Origin: Pseudomonadota bacterium
GTDB lineage: Bacteria; Pseudomonadota; Gammaproteobacteria; Pseudomonadales; Pseudomonadaceae
Length of the DNA: 64,000 bases
Assembly (NCBI GenBank): GCA_023388335.1
Contig: JAEWGL010000201.1
Span: 6,376-70,375 of the forward strand
Direction of reading: 5' to 3'
Shown here: one piece after another, positions 18,082 to 25,793 of the stretch
How the letters are laid out: the number at the start of each line of letters is the position of its first letter
Numbering within the stretch: the stretch's first letter is position 1
Position numbers and translations under genes: made by a program
Notes under the pieces: model-generated
What the model was told of the DNA's origin: nothing
The model's database searches: none
The model's input: the letters and a program-made list of their open reading frames with translations, nothing else

Positions 18082-19246
18082 TGGACCCGGGCAGTTCAAT
18101 GAGAGCCAGCCCGATGATGGTCCATGTGACGGGCCATGACGGTGCTTACTATCAGATCGACTTCCCAGGCCCAGGTCGACTGCAGTCCGATCGTAAGCTG
18201 GGGAATGAATGGTACGTCCTACATGCGGCGAACCTGACTCCTGTCGCACCCCTCGTGGATGGTAAGTCGATCCCAACGTTCAAAATCTACTCGGCCGAGG
18301 AGCCGAAGCCTTGTGTGCAGGCTAGCTGCGCGGAGCGCGTCTCTTTTGGCGCGGTGCTAGGCCGGGAGTTCCCCGATGCTGGAATCGATTTCAGCTGGAG
18401 ACGGGCATCACTGTGCTTGAACTCTATGTTCGCAATGGGCAGGCGAAGGCCCGGGCCGTGTGGCAAGGATTCGCCTCGGGCCTGGCCGGCCTCTGCAACA
18501 TGTATGGGGTGGAGGTCAGCGATGAACCTGAACAGGTCGAGCCTGTAGCTGCACAGACCAAGCCGGTGAACATCACCAAATCGGTTATCACCCTGGACAA
18601 GCCTGGAGCTGCCCACAAGGTCTCGCTCGAGAAGGGCGCTGCAGCGCCAAAGACGATCAAGGTAAGCGCTACATGGGTGGACAATGGAGATGGTCGGGAC
18701 AACGACGACCTTGATCTCCGTGTCGGCATACTTCGTCCTGACGGACGCATGTCAATCATCCAGGCACCTGACAAGCGTGGGTCATTCGAGTCTGACCCCT
18801 ACGTTTTCCATACAGGCGATGTAGTAAGCGCTAGTTCGACAGCGCCAGGGATCGAAACCGTTGAGATCAACCCGGCTATCTCGCATCGCATGGGTGGGAG
18901 GGTGGCTCTTGTTTTCAGCGTGTACTCGGCTGTCGACAACGGGGCTGTCTCAGTAGCGTCGCTTAAACCCAAGATGCGCATGGAATACGGCGATCAGATC
19001 GTGGAGTGCGCGTTCGAGTTCAAGAGCGGATTCTTCAGCAGCATGGTGTACACCTATGTTCTTGGCACCATTGAGATCGATGGTGATGCCATTACGATAA
19101 GCCCGAGCGGGGTTACCTCTAGGACGGAGTGTGAAGCCACACCCTGGCTGACCCGGAAAGGTGACAAGGTCGAGGTAACCATGGATGGTCCGCACGTATT
19201 CAAGGGCCGGCCGATCGAGCGAAGCGGCAAGAAACAGTACATTTGA
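18063..19246 (+). pseudogene. Frameshifted TerD/TerA-like gene
   Basis: Two frames must be joined. Frame one (from about 18075: PGSSMRASPMMVHVTGHDG ... LGREFPDAGIDF) includes an SH3-like stretch. Near 18389-18392 coding passes to the frame that reads QLETGITVLELYVRNGQAKA and GFASGLAGLCNMYGVEV, the end of a TerD domain. A single missing base after GATTT explains the shift. The remaining 277 codons (18413-19246) are intact: a linker, then a second diverged TerD-like domain (KVSATWVDNGDGRDNDDLDLRVG) and a C-terminal extension. The first TerD domain is therefore only a fragment. Whether the 3' ORF is still translated from GTG 18413 is doubtful. Confidence 0.65.
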
Positions 19247-19251
19247 GTAGG

Positions 19252-19287
19252 GGCTGGCACGCTTTTCCACGCAGGAGCGTGCCAGCC
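19252..19287 (+). terminator. Hairpin after the TerD-like pseudogene, possible terminator
   Basis: GGCTGGCACGC (19252-19262) pairs perfectly with GCGTGCCAGCC (19277-19287) over a 14-base loop. The following bases are only moderately T-rich (CACATCTTTC), so termination may be inefficient. Confidence 0.5.
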
Positions 19288-19423
19288 ACATCTTTCACTA
19301 CGTTGGGAATTAAATGAATCGGAGTAAGCGTCCGGCGAACTCACCTTCCGAACTCCAGCTTTAAGGGCGATGGTGTCCGCGTATTTTTAAGCGGACGCGA
19401 TCACCCTTATCGCCAGGATCTCC

Positions 19424-19744
19424 ATGCGCCAACGAAGCTCTTATCCGAAGCCTTTCAAAGCCCAGGTCGTTTAGGAATGCCTGCAACCTGGCGCAACCGT
19501 GTCCAGTGTCGCCATCAGCCACGGCATCAACGCCAACGTCATCGGCAAATGGCTTCCGCTCTATCGAGACCAGTCCGCGACAAACTCGCTACCGGCCTTT
19601 GTGCCACTGAAGGCTGCCCCTAAACGGCCAGCTGACGCGTCAGTGATCATTGAGTTAGCCATGGCCGGGCAAGTGATCACGGTGAAACGGCCAACCTCAG
19701 CTCCCGAGAGCTGTGCGCAATTTATCCGGGCTGTCGCTCAATGA
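19424..19744 (+). pseudogene. tnpA: IS66 tnpA accessory gene with in-frame amber codon
   Basis: Read from ATG 19424 the frame gives MRQRSSYPKPFKAQVV, then TAG at 19472-19474, then ECLQPGATVSSVAISHGINA and on to 19744. The helix-turn-helix region SVAISHGINANVIGKWL is typical of IS66 Orf1, where the interrupted position is usually Gln, so CAG to TAG is the likely change. The protein would not be made full length without suppression. Confidence 0.8.
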
Positions 19745-19860
19745 TTCGCATCGATGCGATTTGGCTGGCCACGGAGCCTATGGACATGCGAGCTGGTACC
19801 GAAACCGCATTAGCCCGTGTGATCGCGGTGTTTGGTGCGGCGAAGCCGCACTGCGCTTAA
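19741..19860 (+). pseudogene. tnpB: IS66 tnpB, 5' fragment only
   Basis: ATG 19741 overlaps the tnpA stop. The 39 codons (MIRIDAIWLATEPMDMRAGT ... VFGAAKPHCA) match the conserved N-terminus of IS66 TnpB proteins. The frame then meets TAA created at the junction with unrelated DNA. The remainder of the gene is deleted. Confidence 0.8.
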
Positions 19861-19962
19861 CTTCATACCAAGCAGCTCGCGTAGTCGGGCATTGCCAAGG
19901 CGCCCTCCCCAAAGTAGCAAGGTCTTCAGCAGCTCAGCGCGGGCGCGGGGTTCTTTGATCAT
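19860..19962 (-). pseudogene. N-terminal fragment of a WYL/DeoR-type transcriptional regulator
   Basis: On the minus strand an ATG at 19962 opens MIKEPRARAELLKTLLLWGG, RLGNARLRELLGMK, the winged-helix start of WYL-domain regulators that are common on Pseudomonas ICEs. After about 33 codons it runs into the IS66 remnant, so the DNA-binding domain is incomplete and the WYL domain is absent. It was presumably an ICE gene next to the relaxase that was cut when the IS66 element and cargo arrived. Confidence 0.6.
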
Positions 19963-20033
19963 GGGCAATCGCCCTCATAAGAGCAATCGGGTCATGACAG
20001 TGATAACAAAAAATGTAGCTTACAAAAAGTGAC

Positions 20034-21761
20034 TTAGGGTGTCGGAGGTCGGAGAGAAAGGAACGGGTTGTCTGGAGGAGGCGGCAAGCCTAGAAGATTG
20101 GTGTCACGCAGGATGTAGCCATTGAGGTACGTGGTTTTCCGCGGGCCTCGTACGCTGCAAGTCCAAATGTTCTGGCCATTGGGTTTTCTCACATGAACAT
20201 CTAGCCTCTCAAATTGGCGTTGGAGGCGTCGCCAGGCGTTATTCTGAAAATCTGCATCGACCAACATCGGATGCTCGGCTGCGTATCGTTGGAAAATGCC
20301 CGGTGTGACCAGGAAAAAAGTGCCTTCCACGGTGTGGACCTTGGCCTTGCTGTCGTTGATCACTAACCGATGACTGAGAACTCCTTTGCGCAACCACTCA
20401 AGGAAGTCCAGCCCCACGACATCCCAGGAAAGCGTAGTGGCAGGCTGCAGGCTTCCTGTGCTTGATTCAGTCTGCAGCTGACGTGGCTCTTCCAACATAT
20501 CCATCAGTTCGTCTAGGTAATCGAAATCCTCAGTCTGGGGAGCGGCGGCCGGCTGCGTCGCATCCGCGGCAGGTTGCGGTCTATCTGTGCTCGATTCGCT
20601 GCATGCACTCGACAACAGGGGATTGACCGTCATCGGCTCCACCGTGCCACTAAAGTAATCTGGTCGGGGCTCATCTGCCCACACCAGGTTTGGCTGCAGG
20701 CGGAGAAAGGTAAAGCGTTGTTGCCAGTCATTGTCTGCGACGGTGGCGCTCCATACCGCTTTGCCCTCCGGTGTCGCATCCACCAATCCATGTGATTGCA
20801 GTTCATCGAATAGGGCGATGTTGGAGGAGGGGATGCCGTCGACCGACTGAGCCAGCAGGTAAGCGCGCAATTTGTCGGTGGCGGTCTTGCTGACCAACCA
20901 GAGGTGATCTTCGGTGAGCCAACCGGCGGCACCGGGCTGGTTGAGCTTGAACTCGTTCTTGACCAGATGACGTAGACCCATGAGCAGATGGTGCTGCAAC
21001 GAGTGTTTGGGTGCCTGCAGAGCCTTGGTGGGGTTGGCACCAATGTTCTGCGCGGTGGATACCCGGTCCGCTTGCAGCACCAATTCGCCGAGGGTGCCGG
21101 CATGCTCGTAATGGTTGGACAGTAGGTACAACAGGTGGCCCCACAGGACCGGGAAGCTGCTGAGCCAGTCGAGTTGGAGTGACGTCAAAATCTGGGTGTA
21201 CAGCAACCCGGTGGCAGCGCCGTGCAGCTTGTAGTCGCGGCCGGCCAGGTAGCGAAAGCGGTAGGCCTGGTTCAAAGGGCCGTGCCAGGGGTGCCACACT
21301 TCGCCATTCTGGTATTCAACCAGCAAGTCGACGGCAATCTTGCCAATATCGTGGAGTAGGGCGCCGTAGGCAATCGCCGCGCTCCAGGCGTCGGCCTGCG
21401 CAGCCTGGTCTTCCGGTGCGGCGCCGCTGGGCAACAGGTATGACTGGCGCAGCTTCAGGCTGCAGGCAACCAGTTCTAGTCCATGGTCCAGCATGCCGCC
21501 CGGATAGGCATGGTGGTGACTTTCGCTGGCAGGGAGTTGCTGTACATAGGCGGCGTAGCGGCGGATCGGGTCAAGGTAGAGCTGATTGAACTGCGGCTCG
21601 GAGAGCGCCGTGTATTGCCAGATGCGCTCCAACAGCTTTTTCCGGTGGTCGGCACCGAGCAGGGATTCAGAGGCGAGTGGGAGGAGAAATCCCTCGGGAG
21701 CCGGAGCGAGCGTGGGCTCCGCGCCATTGCCTTTTTGATGTTTGAACCACCAACGCTTCAT
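20034..21761 (-). CDS. traI: MobH-family relaxase (TraI)
   Basis: A 575-residue relaxase of the MobH type. It has the conserved histidine cluster with HHHAYPGGMLDHGLE (residues 82-96) and the HD-hydrolase-like motif LLHDIGK (136-141), which together form the metal site used to nick at oriT. A C-terminal domain (VEGTFFLVTPGIFQRYAAEH, about 475-495) is the one that follows TraI_2 in ICE relaxases; a disordered Gln/Ala/Ser linker separates them. AGGTAG precedes the ATG. It is the last backbone gene before the IS66/ter region; in relatives the integrase lies beyond it, so here cargo probably separates the two. Confidence 0.92.
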   Translation of the reverse strand: MKRWWFKHQKGNGAEPTLAPAPEGFLLPLASESLLGADHRKKLLERIWQYTALSEPQFNQLYLDPIRRYAAYVQQLPASESHHHAYPGGMLDHGLELVACSLKLRQSYLLPSGAAPEDQAAQADAWSAAIAYGALLHDIGKIAVDLLVEYQNGEVWHPWHGPLNQAYRFRYLAGRDYKLHGAATGLLYTQILTSLQLDWLSSFPVLWGHLLYLLSNHYEHAGTLGELVLQADRVSTAQNIGANPTKALQAPKHSLQHHLLMGLRHLVKNEFKLNQPGAAGWLTEDHLWLVSKTATDKLRAYLLAQSVDGIPSSNIALFDELQSHGLVDATPEGKAVWSATVADNDWQQRFTFLRLQPNLVWADEPRPDYFSGTVEPMTVNPLLSSACSESSTDRPQPAADATQPAAAPQTEDFDYLDELMDMLEEPRQLQTESSTGSLQPATTLSWDVVGLDFLEWLRKGVLSHRLVINDSKAKVHTVEGTFFLVTPGIFQRYAAEHPMLVDADFQNNAWRRLQRQFERLDVHVRKPNGQNIWTCSVRGPRKTTYLNGYILRDTNLLGLPPPPDNPFLSLRPPTP

Positions 21762-21981
21762 CGCACTACCTGCTTTGCATTCAGAAGGTCCTTTTGCCTT
21801 TTCGGATAGGCCTCTTACCCTTGTGCCCCTTCCATTGCCGCCGTTACCCTTTATCTCATTGGCCCTTTTCGCGAACGAGAAAATTCGAAGACTGGCGCAT
21901 CGGGTTACGTGTGGGGCCGGAATGGCCTGTCCTTTTCTCGCGGGGTAGACTGCCCGGCATCATTTTGAGGTAGATGGTCTG
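21762..21981. other. Divergent intergenic region next to the relaxase
   Basis: This holds the relaxase promoter region. The plus strand has repeated pyrimidine-rich blocks (CCTTTTGCC, TACCCTTGTGCCCCTTCC, TTACCCTTTA) between 21790 and 21855. A transfer origin is often near the relaxase gene, but I see no inverted repeat strong enough to call oriT. Confidence 0.3.
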
Positions 21982-22176
21982 ATGACGTTGAGCGATGCCA
22001 TACTGATCGTGCTGTTGGCCGACCGGATTCATGGGTCGGATGCTGCCATTCGATCAGCAGCCAAGCGCTGTGCGAAACAGCCTCCACGCAGTCAGCGCGA
22101 TATGTTGTTCAAGATTTGTAACAGTCCCGCGCCTCGGGAACTAGTAGGTCACCTCTGCCAGTTCTTGTCGGACTGA
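21982..22176 (+). CDS. Small hypothetical protein
   Basis: A 64-residue ORF with GAGG at 21967-21970 before ATG 21982. The product (MTLSDAILIVLLADRIHGSD ...) has a hydrophobic N-terminal helix and an Arg/Lys-rich middle; no family is recognised. It is divergent from the relaxase gene and upstream of mvaT. Coding status is uncertain. Confidence 0.4.
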   Translation: MTLSDAILIVLLADRIHGSDAAIRSAAKRCAKQPPRSQRDMLFKICNSPAPRELVGHLCQFLSD

Positions 22177-22303
22177 TTAGTCACATAGGTATGTGCGCAT
22201 TTTGAAGGATGAAAAGTTAGTTGAGGAAAGCATTAGCGCTCGGCTAGTAGTTCTATCTCAGGTACTATCGCAACACATGCCCCAACCCTAGGAAATATTT
22301 CAC

Positions 22304-22669
22304 ATGTCCAAACTTGCCGAATTCAAAGCACTGGAAGCTCAACTGGCTGCTCAACTTCAACAACTGGACGCGATGAAAAACGATTCCGGCCTGAAGCAGG
22401 AAATCGAGTTTGAACAAAAGCTCAAGGCCTTGCTGGATCAGTACGGCATGAACCTGCGCCAGGTCATCACCATTCTCGACCCGTCCAAGGGCGTAAGCGT
22501 GAGTACTTCCAACGCCTCCACCGGCGCTCAGCGCAAGCCGCGTGAGGTCAAGCGCTACAAACACCCGCACAGCGGCGAGATCGTCGAAACCAAGGGCGGT
22601 AATCACAAGATCCTCAAGCAGTGGAAGCAGGAGCACGGCTCGGATACCGTCGAGAGCTGGCTGCAGTAA
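22304..22669 (+). CDS. mvaT: MvaT/MvaU-type H-NS-family nucleoid protein
   Basis: A 121-residue protein with the N-terminal coiled-coil dimerisation helix (LAEFKALEAQLAAQLQQLDAMK) and a C-terminal DNA-binding domain (HPHSGEIVETKGGNHKILKQ) with the GGN-type loop that replaces the AT-hook of H-NS in Pseudomonas MvaT. It should bind AT-rich DNA and silence or tune genes. Element-borne copies are thought to dampen the cost of the acquired DNA. AGGAAAT precedes ATG 22304. Its terminator has been split by an IS insertion. Confidence 0.93.
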   Translation: MSKLAEFKALEAQLAAQLQQLDAMKNDSGLKQEIEFEQKLKALLDQYGMNLRQVITILDPSKGVSVSTSNASTGAQRKPREVKRYKHPHSGEIVETKGGNHKILKQWKQEHGSDTVESWLQ

Positions 22670-22714
22670 TTGCTTGCTCAATTGAAGCGGACGATGCTCG
22701 GCGTTGCAGGCAAA

Positions 22715-22730
22715 ACAAAGACCCCGGTTC
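22715..22730 (+). terminator. Left half of the mvaT terminator, split by an IS
   Basis: ACAAAGACCCCGGTTC here is the partner of GGGTTGGGGCCTTTGT at 24314-24329 on the far side of the IS; ACAAAG(A)CCCC pairs with GGGG(C)CTTTGT. Joined, they form an ordinary intrinsic terminator hairpin. The insertion point is in or beside the loop. Confidence 0.65.
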
Positions 22731-22757
22731 AGACTGTGTGAAAACACACTGACAGGC

Positions 22758-24234
22758 CTAAAACAAACGCCCCGACTTGTTCGGGGCGTTTGTTTTTGTG
22801 CTGAAAAAGGCTCTTCGGCCCATCAGTCGCATCATTTGCTTGGCCCCCAAGACACTAATCGCCCGCTTGAGGTTGTAAGCGGTCACAGCAAGAGCCATTT
22901 CAGCTCTTGTGCCTTCGAGTTGTCGCAGCAGGAAGCGCCCGTTTCCAAATAGCCATTGTTTGAGATTGCCAAACGGGTGCTCAACGATGGATCGACGCCG
23001 CTCCATCATCTCTGGATGTAGCTGCATCCGCTGCGCCATGCGCTCGAAGGTTTCCTCTTGAGCGTGACGCGAGACATAGCGGCGCTTGGCCGTCGTGCAT
23101 TGGGCTTTCAGCGCGCACCTGGCGCAATCATTGATCGCCGCCTGGTAGATCCGGTCGCCCTTGTAGCGCTGCTTCAGCGTTAGCCACTGACCTGCCGGGC
23201 ACTGGTACCGATCCTGTTCGGCATCGTAGGTAAAGTCCTTGCGCTCGAATAATGCCTCTCCACCTGGGTTCGAGGTTTTGGTTTGGCGGCACATACGCGG
23301 TAATGGCGGCTTCTTCGCAAGCCTGGAACTGCAGGCCATTTGAGTAACCCATATCGGCTGTCACGGTTAGCGATTCTTGCCCCAACTCAGCCTTGGCAGC
23401 TTTCGCCATGGGTTCAAGTTGCTTGCGGTCATCACCATCCTGCGTCACCTCGTGATGCAAAATGAGACAGTGTTCTGCGTCGACAGCAGTCTGCACGTTA
23501 TAGGCAACACGAGCCCCCTTTGGCGTGCGCATCATTCGGGCATCGCTTTCGTGCGTGTTGAATTGCTCCAGTCCCATCGATTGCATCAAGGCCTGGCAAC
23601 TGCGATTGTCTTGCTGCTTGGCCTCAAGCTCCGCCAAGGCTGCCTTGATCGCAGTACGATCTACCACCGGCTCACCCTCAGTCTTATCAGCGGCATCCAG
23701 GTCAGCCAGGTATTGGGCGATGCGTTTATCCAGCTTCTCGTCCTGACGCTTGAGCTGATTCAAGTTCAGGTGGCGTCGCGCGGAAGCGACTGCCTGAAAC
23801 TTGCTCCCGTCGATGGCAACCAGGTCACCGGCAATCAAACCGGCAGTTCGGCAGAACTGCACAAAAGCTCGGCACGTCGTAACGAACGCAGCTTTGTTGT
23901 TCTTGCGGAAGTCGGCGATGGTCTTGAAGTCGGGTTTAAGTCGGTTGATCAGCCACATCACTTCGATGTTGCGCTGGCATTCAGCTTCCAGGCGACGGGA
24001 CGAACGAATGCGCTGGAAATAGCCATAAAGGTAGAGTTTGAGCTGATCGGCGGGATCGTAGGCGGGGCGCCCTGTGGCCTTGGGCTGAGTTTTCTCAAAG
24101 CCGAGCTTACCCAGATCCAGCTTGGCGACATACAGGTCGATGACCCGTACGAGGTGATCTTCAGGGATCAATTCCTCCAGCGAGACCGGGAACAGGCTGG
24201 TCTGACTGCGGGACTCTCCTTGTATGTAGGCCAT
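22758..24234 (-). pseudogene. tnp: IS1182-family transposase, frameshifted
   Basis: ATG 24234 starts MAYIQGESRSQTSLFPVSLE, and the first ~315 codons give the N-terminal DUF772 region (AYDPADQLKLYLYGYFQRIR), the catalytic Asp region (AIDGSKFQAVASA) and TADMGYSN. Around 23270-23295 the frame breaks: VPPNQ is followed in the other frame by TSNPGGEALFERKDF, a Cys-rich segment and IVEHPFGNLKQWL, which has the catalytic Glu. The shift is +1, the wrong direction for the usual A-rich -1 programmed shift, so it is most likely a disabling mutation at the AAAA run. Confidence 0.85.
22761..22795. terminator. Strong bidirectional terminator at the IS left end
   Basis: AAACAAACGCCCCGA (22761-22775) pairs perfectly with TCGGGGCGTTTGTTT (22781-22795) over a 5-base loop, with T-rich tails both ways. 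It closes the transposase transcript and now also blocks read-through from mvaT. Confidence 0.88.
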
Positions 24235-24239
24235 AACGA

Positions 24240-24273
24240 AAAATGCTCCGTATCTTTCGATACGGAGCATTTT
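24240..24273 (-). promoter_or_regulatory. Terminator-like hairpin just upstream of the transposase start
   Basis: AAAATGCTCCGTATC (24240-24254) and GATACGGAGCATTTT (24259-24273) form a perfect 15-bp stem with a 4-base loop, ending 5 bases before the minus-strand ATG and followed by a T run on that strand. This would stop outside transcription from driving the transposase and would occlude its ribosome binding site. Confidence 0.7.
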
Positions 24274-24344
24274 CTTAAAGGGCCGGGCAGATTGCTAGGT
24301 TTTCACACAGTCTGGGTTGGGGCCTTTGTGCTTGAGGTGAAAAG

Positions 24345-25283
24345 TCACGCCGTGAGCCGTTCGGTCGTCTCGCTGGACTGATCCGACTGCAGTGCCACCA
24401 GGTACTCGGACGCCTCACGCGCCTGTCCACTGGCGCGGAAGATGGCCCGCTTGTCTTCCTTTAGGATCTTCAACCAGGATGCCAGGTACTCTTCGTGGCG
24501 CAGCTCGCCCTGGGTGCCGGTGAGGGCGCAGAGAAATGCCGCACCCATCTCCGCGACCAATTCCTCGAAGGCGTAGGCTGCAGAGCCAAACGCGTGCCCG
24601 CCAGTGATGCCTTCCCGGTTAAGGCGGGCGTGGTGACCCGACCAGTGCGTCAATTCGTGTAACGCGGTTGCGTAGTAGCTGGCGACGTCCACGAACTGGG
24701 CCTTGGTGGGCAATTGGATGAGATCCCGTATCGGTAGATAGAATGCGTCATCCCCGTAGCGACGCTCGATACGTGCGCCGCTGGCGGCCAACAGTCGCTC
24801 GGCAGGTGCATGATCAATGAACGCCACCGGATCTTTATCCTCGACGTGGGGCTGCTCTTCGCTGGTTAGCCCCTCGGTCTGCTCAATGTTGAACAGGCAA
24901 TGCGTCCGTAGCAGTGCAAACTGCACCATCTTGACGTTGCCTTGTTCATCACGGACGACCTGACCGTCTTCGTCGTGTGCTTCCTTGCTCATGGGTTTGT
25001 ACAGCACCGCGAGGGTCGATTGTTCGCCCTTGCGTACGTGACCACCGGCTTTGCGGGCTTGGTTGTAGGTGAGCCAGCGATCCTGGCGGTACCCGCGCAG
25101 GCGGGCTTCGGCCCACAGCAGTGGAATGTTGATGCCGGCATAGGGGCGCCGGGTGATCGCGTTGATGGGGAAAGGTGCGTCAGCACTGGAGCCTGAGGTG
25201 GTCCAGGGTTTGATCCAAGGGATGACCCCTTGGCTCAGGGCACTGACAATCTTATTGGTGACGTCCAGATAGATATCGGACAT
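24345..25283 (-). CDS. ardC: ArdC-family antirestriction protein / zincin-like metallopeptidase
   Basis: A 312-residue protein. Residues ~5-130 are the ArdC N-terminal single-strand-DNA-binding domain (YLDVTNKIVSALSQGVIPWI, then INIPLLWAEARLRGY and WLTYNQARKAGGHVRKGEQ). Residues ~195-290 are the metallopeptidase-like domain with HELTHWSGH (HExxH at 209-213) and FEELVAEMGAAFL supplying the third ligand. ArdC protects incoming ssDNA from restriction during conjugation. It is preceded by the structured leader shared with other ICE genes and sits in the usual position near the relaxase. Confidence 0.92.
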   Translation of the reverse strand: MSDIYLDVTNKIVSALSQGVIPWIKPWTTSGSSADAPFPINAITRRPYAGINIPLLWAEARLRGYRQDRWLTYNQARKAGGHVRKGEQSTLAVLYKPMSKEAHDEDGQVVRDEQGNVKMVQFALLRTHCLFNIEQTEGLTSEEQPHVEDKDPVAFIDHAPAERLLAASGARIERRYGDDAFYLPIRDLIQLPTKAQFVDVASYYATALHELTHWSGHHARLNREGITGGHAFGSAAYAFEELVAEMGAAFLCALTGTQGELRHEEYLASWLKILKEDKRAIFRASGQAREASEYLVALQSDQSSETTERLTA

Positions 25284-25340
25284 GACGTTCTCCAGTCAAA
25301 GAAGGGGAACGCTGCCCGGCCGGGAAGGGTTCCCGGTGGG
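25284..25340 (-). promoter_or_regulatory. Structured 5' leader of ardC
   Basis: On the RNA strand a CCGGGAA-CCC-TTCCCGG hairpin (plus 25320-25336) is followed by GCGTTCC (25306-25312) and an ACTGGAG ribosome binding site. Related leaders precede DUF3085 and the genes starting at 54500 and 55944. Confidence 0.5.
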
Positions 25341-25367
25341 GTAAGTGGACAGTGGTAGTGCGGGTGT

Positions 25368-25793
25368 TCAGGCCGATGAGATGTCTACACCGATCTCATG
25401 TGGCAACCTGATGTGCAGAAAAACAGGACCAGTCTCTGGCGTGATGTGAGTTACCAGTAGCTGAGGGGCAGTTGTCGATGAGCGTGAGTCGTTCTGGGAA
25501 GCTTGATCGAGCGGTAACTCGGGCGACTGGCGCAGATGGCGACGACTTACTGAAGCCAACGCGATTCCCAAGACGGCTTGTAAGCGCAGCCCTGGTTGCT
25601 CGACTGCGTCATTAGCCGTACCAACCTCGGCGATGAGTTGCCATACCCCTGGGCTCAGGACAATGGCGGGTAAGGAGCGGTTATTCCTAGACACTGGTGC
25701 CTCCTGGGAGCTGATCCAGCGATGGTCTCCAGGAGCATTCTGGGTAAGTTCCATCGTCACAACGCTCACTGAAAACTGGGCGTGTCCAGGCAT
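25368..25793 (-). CDS. Hypothetical ICE protein, translationally coupled
   Basis: A 141-residue ORF whose ATG at 25793 overlaps the stop of the preceding small ORF as TAATG, and no independent ribosome binding site is visible, so translation should depend on coupling. The product begins MPGHAQFSVSVVTMELTQ and contains LPAIVLSPGVWQLIAEVG and LRLQAVLGIALASVSRRH; no domain is recognised. An upstream extension to 25991 in this frame reads like a shadow of the other ORF. It lies between DUF3085 and ardC in the same direction. Confidence 0.5.
   Translation of the reverse strand: MPGHAQFSVSVVTMELTQNAPGDHRWISSQEAPVSRNNRSLPAIVLSPGVWQLIAEVGTANDAVEQPGLRLQAVLGIALASVSRRHLRQSPELPLDQASQNDSRSSTTAPQLLVTHITPETGPVFLHIRLPHEIGVDISSA

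Larger units (their letters stand above)
19324..19860 (+). mobile_element. 5' remnant of an IS66-family element
   Basis: GTAAGCGTCCGGCGAACT at 19324 is a typical IS66-family left end. Behind it lie a tnpA accessory gene with an amber codon and the first 39 codons of tnpB overlapping it by ATGA, the usual IS66 layout. The large transposase gene tnpC and the right end are missing. Similarity to tnpB stops near 19858, where the sequence passes into a WYL-regulator fragment in opposite orientation. No target duplication can be checked because the right end is gone. Confidence 0.82.
22731..24313 (-). mobile_element. IS1182-family insertion sequence
   Basis: The element is bounded by 15-bp perfect inverted repeats, AGACTGTGTGAAAAC (22731-22745) and GTTTTCACACAGTCT (24299-24313). 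It contains one transposase gene on the minus strand, a strong bidirectional terminator at the left end, and a hairpin in front of the transposase start at the right end. Because the flanks are themselves a hairpin, a target duplication cannot be read with certainty. The transposase is frameshifted, so the copy is probably not autonomous. Confidence 0.9.

Noticed and set aside
21790..21860. Pyrimidine-rich repeats as oriT
   Set aside because: Close to the relaxase, but there is no clear inverted repeat or nic-like site, so an oriT call would be guesswork.
24240..24273. Inverted repeat considered as an IS end
   Set aside because: The true ends are the AGACTGTGTGAAAAC repeats at 22731 and 24299; this stem is internal and immediately precedes the transposase start.
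23377..24381. 334-codon plus-strand ORF across the IS1182 element
   Set aside because: It is antisense to the transposase coding frame, which has clear family motifs; the plus frame has none.
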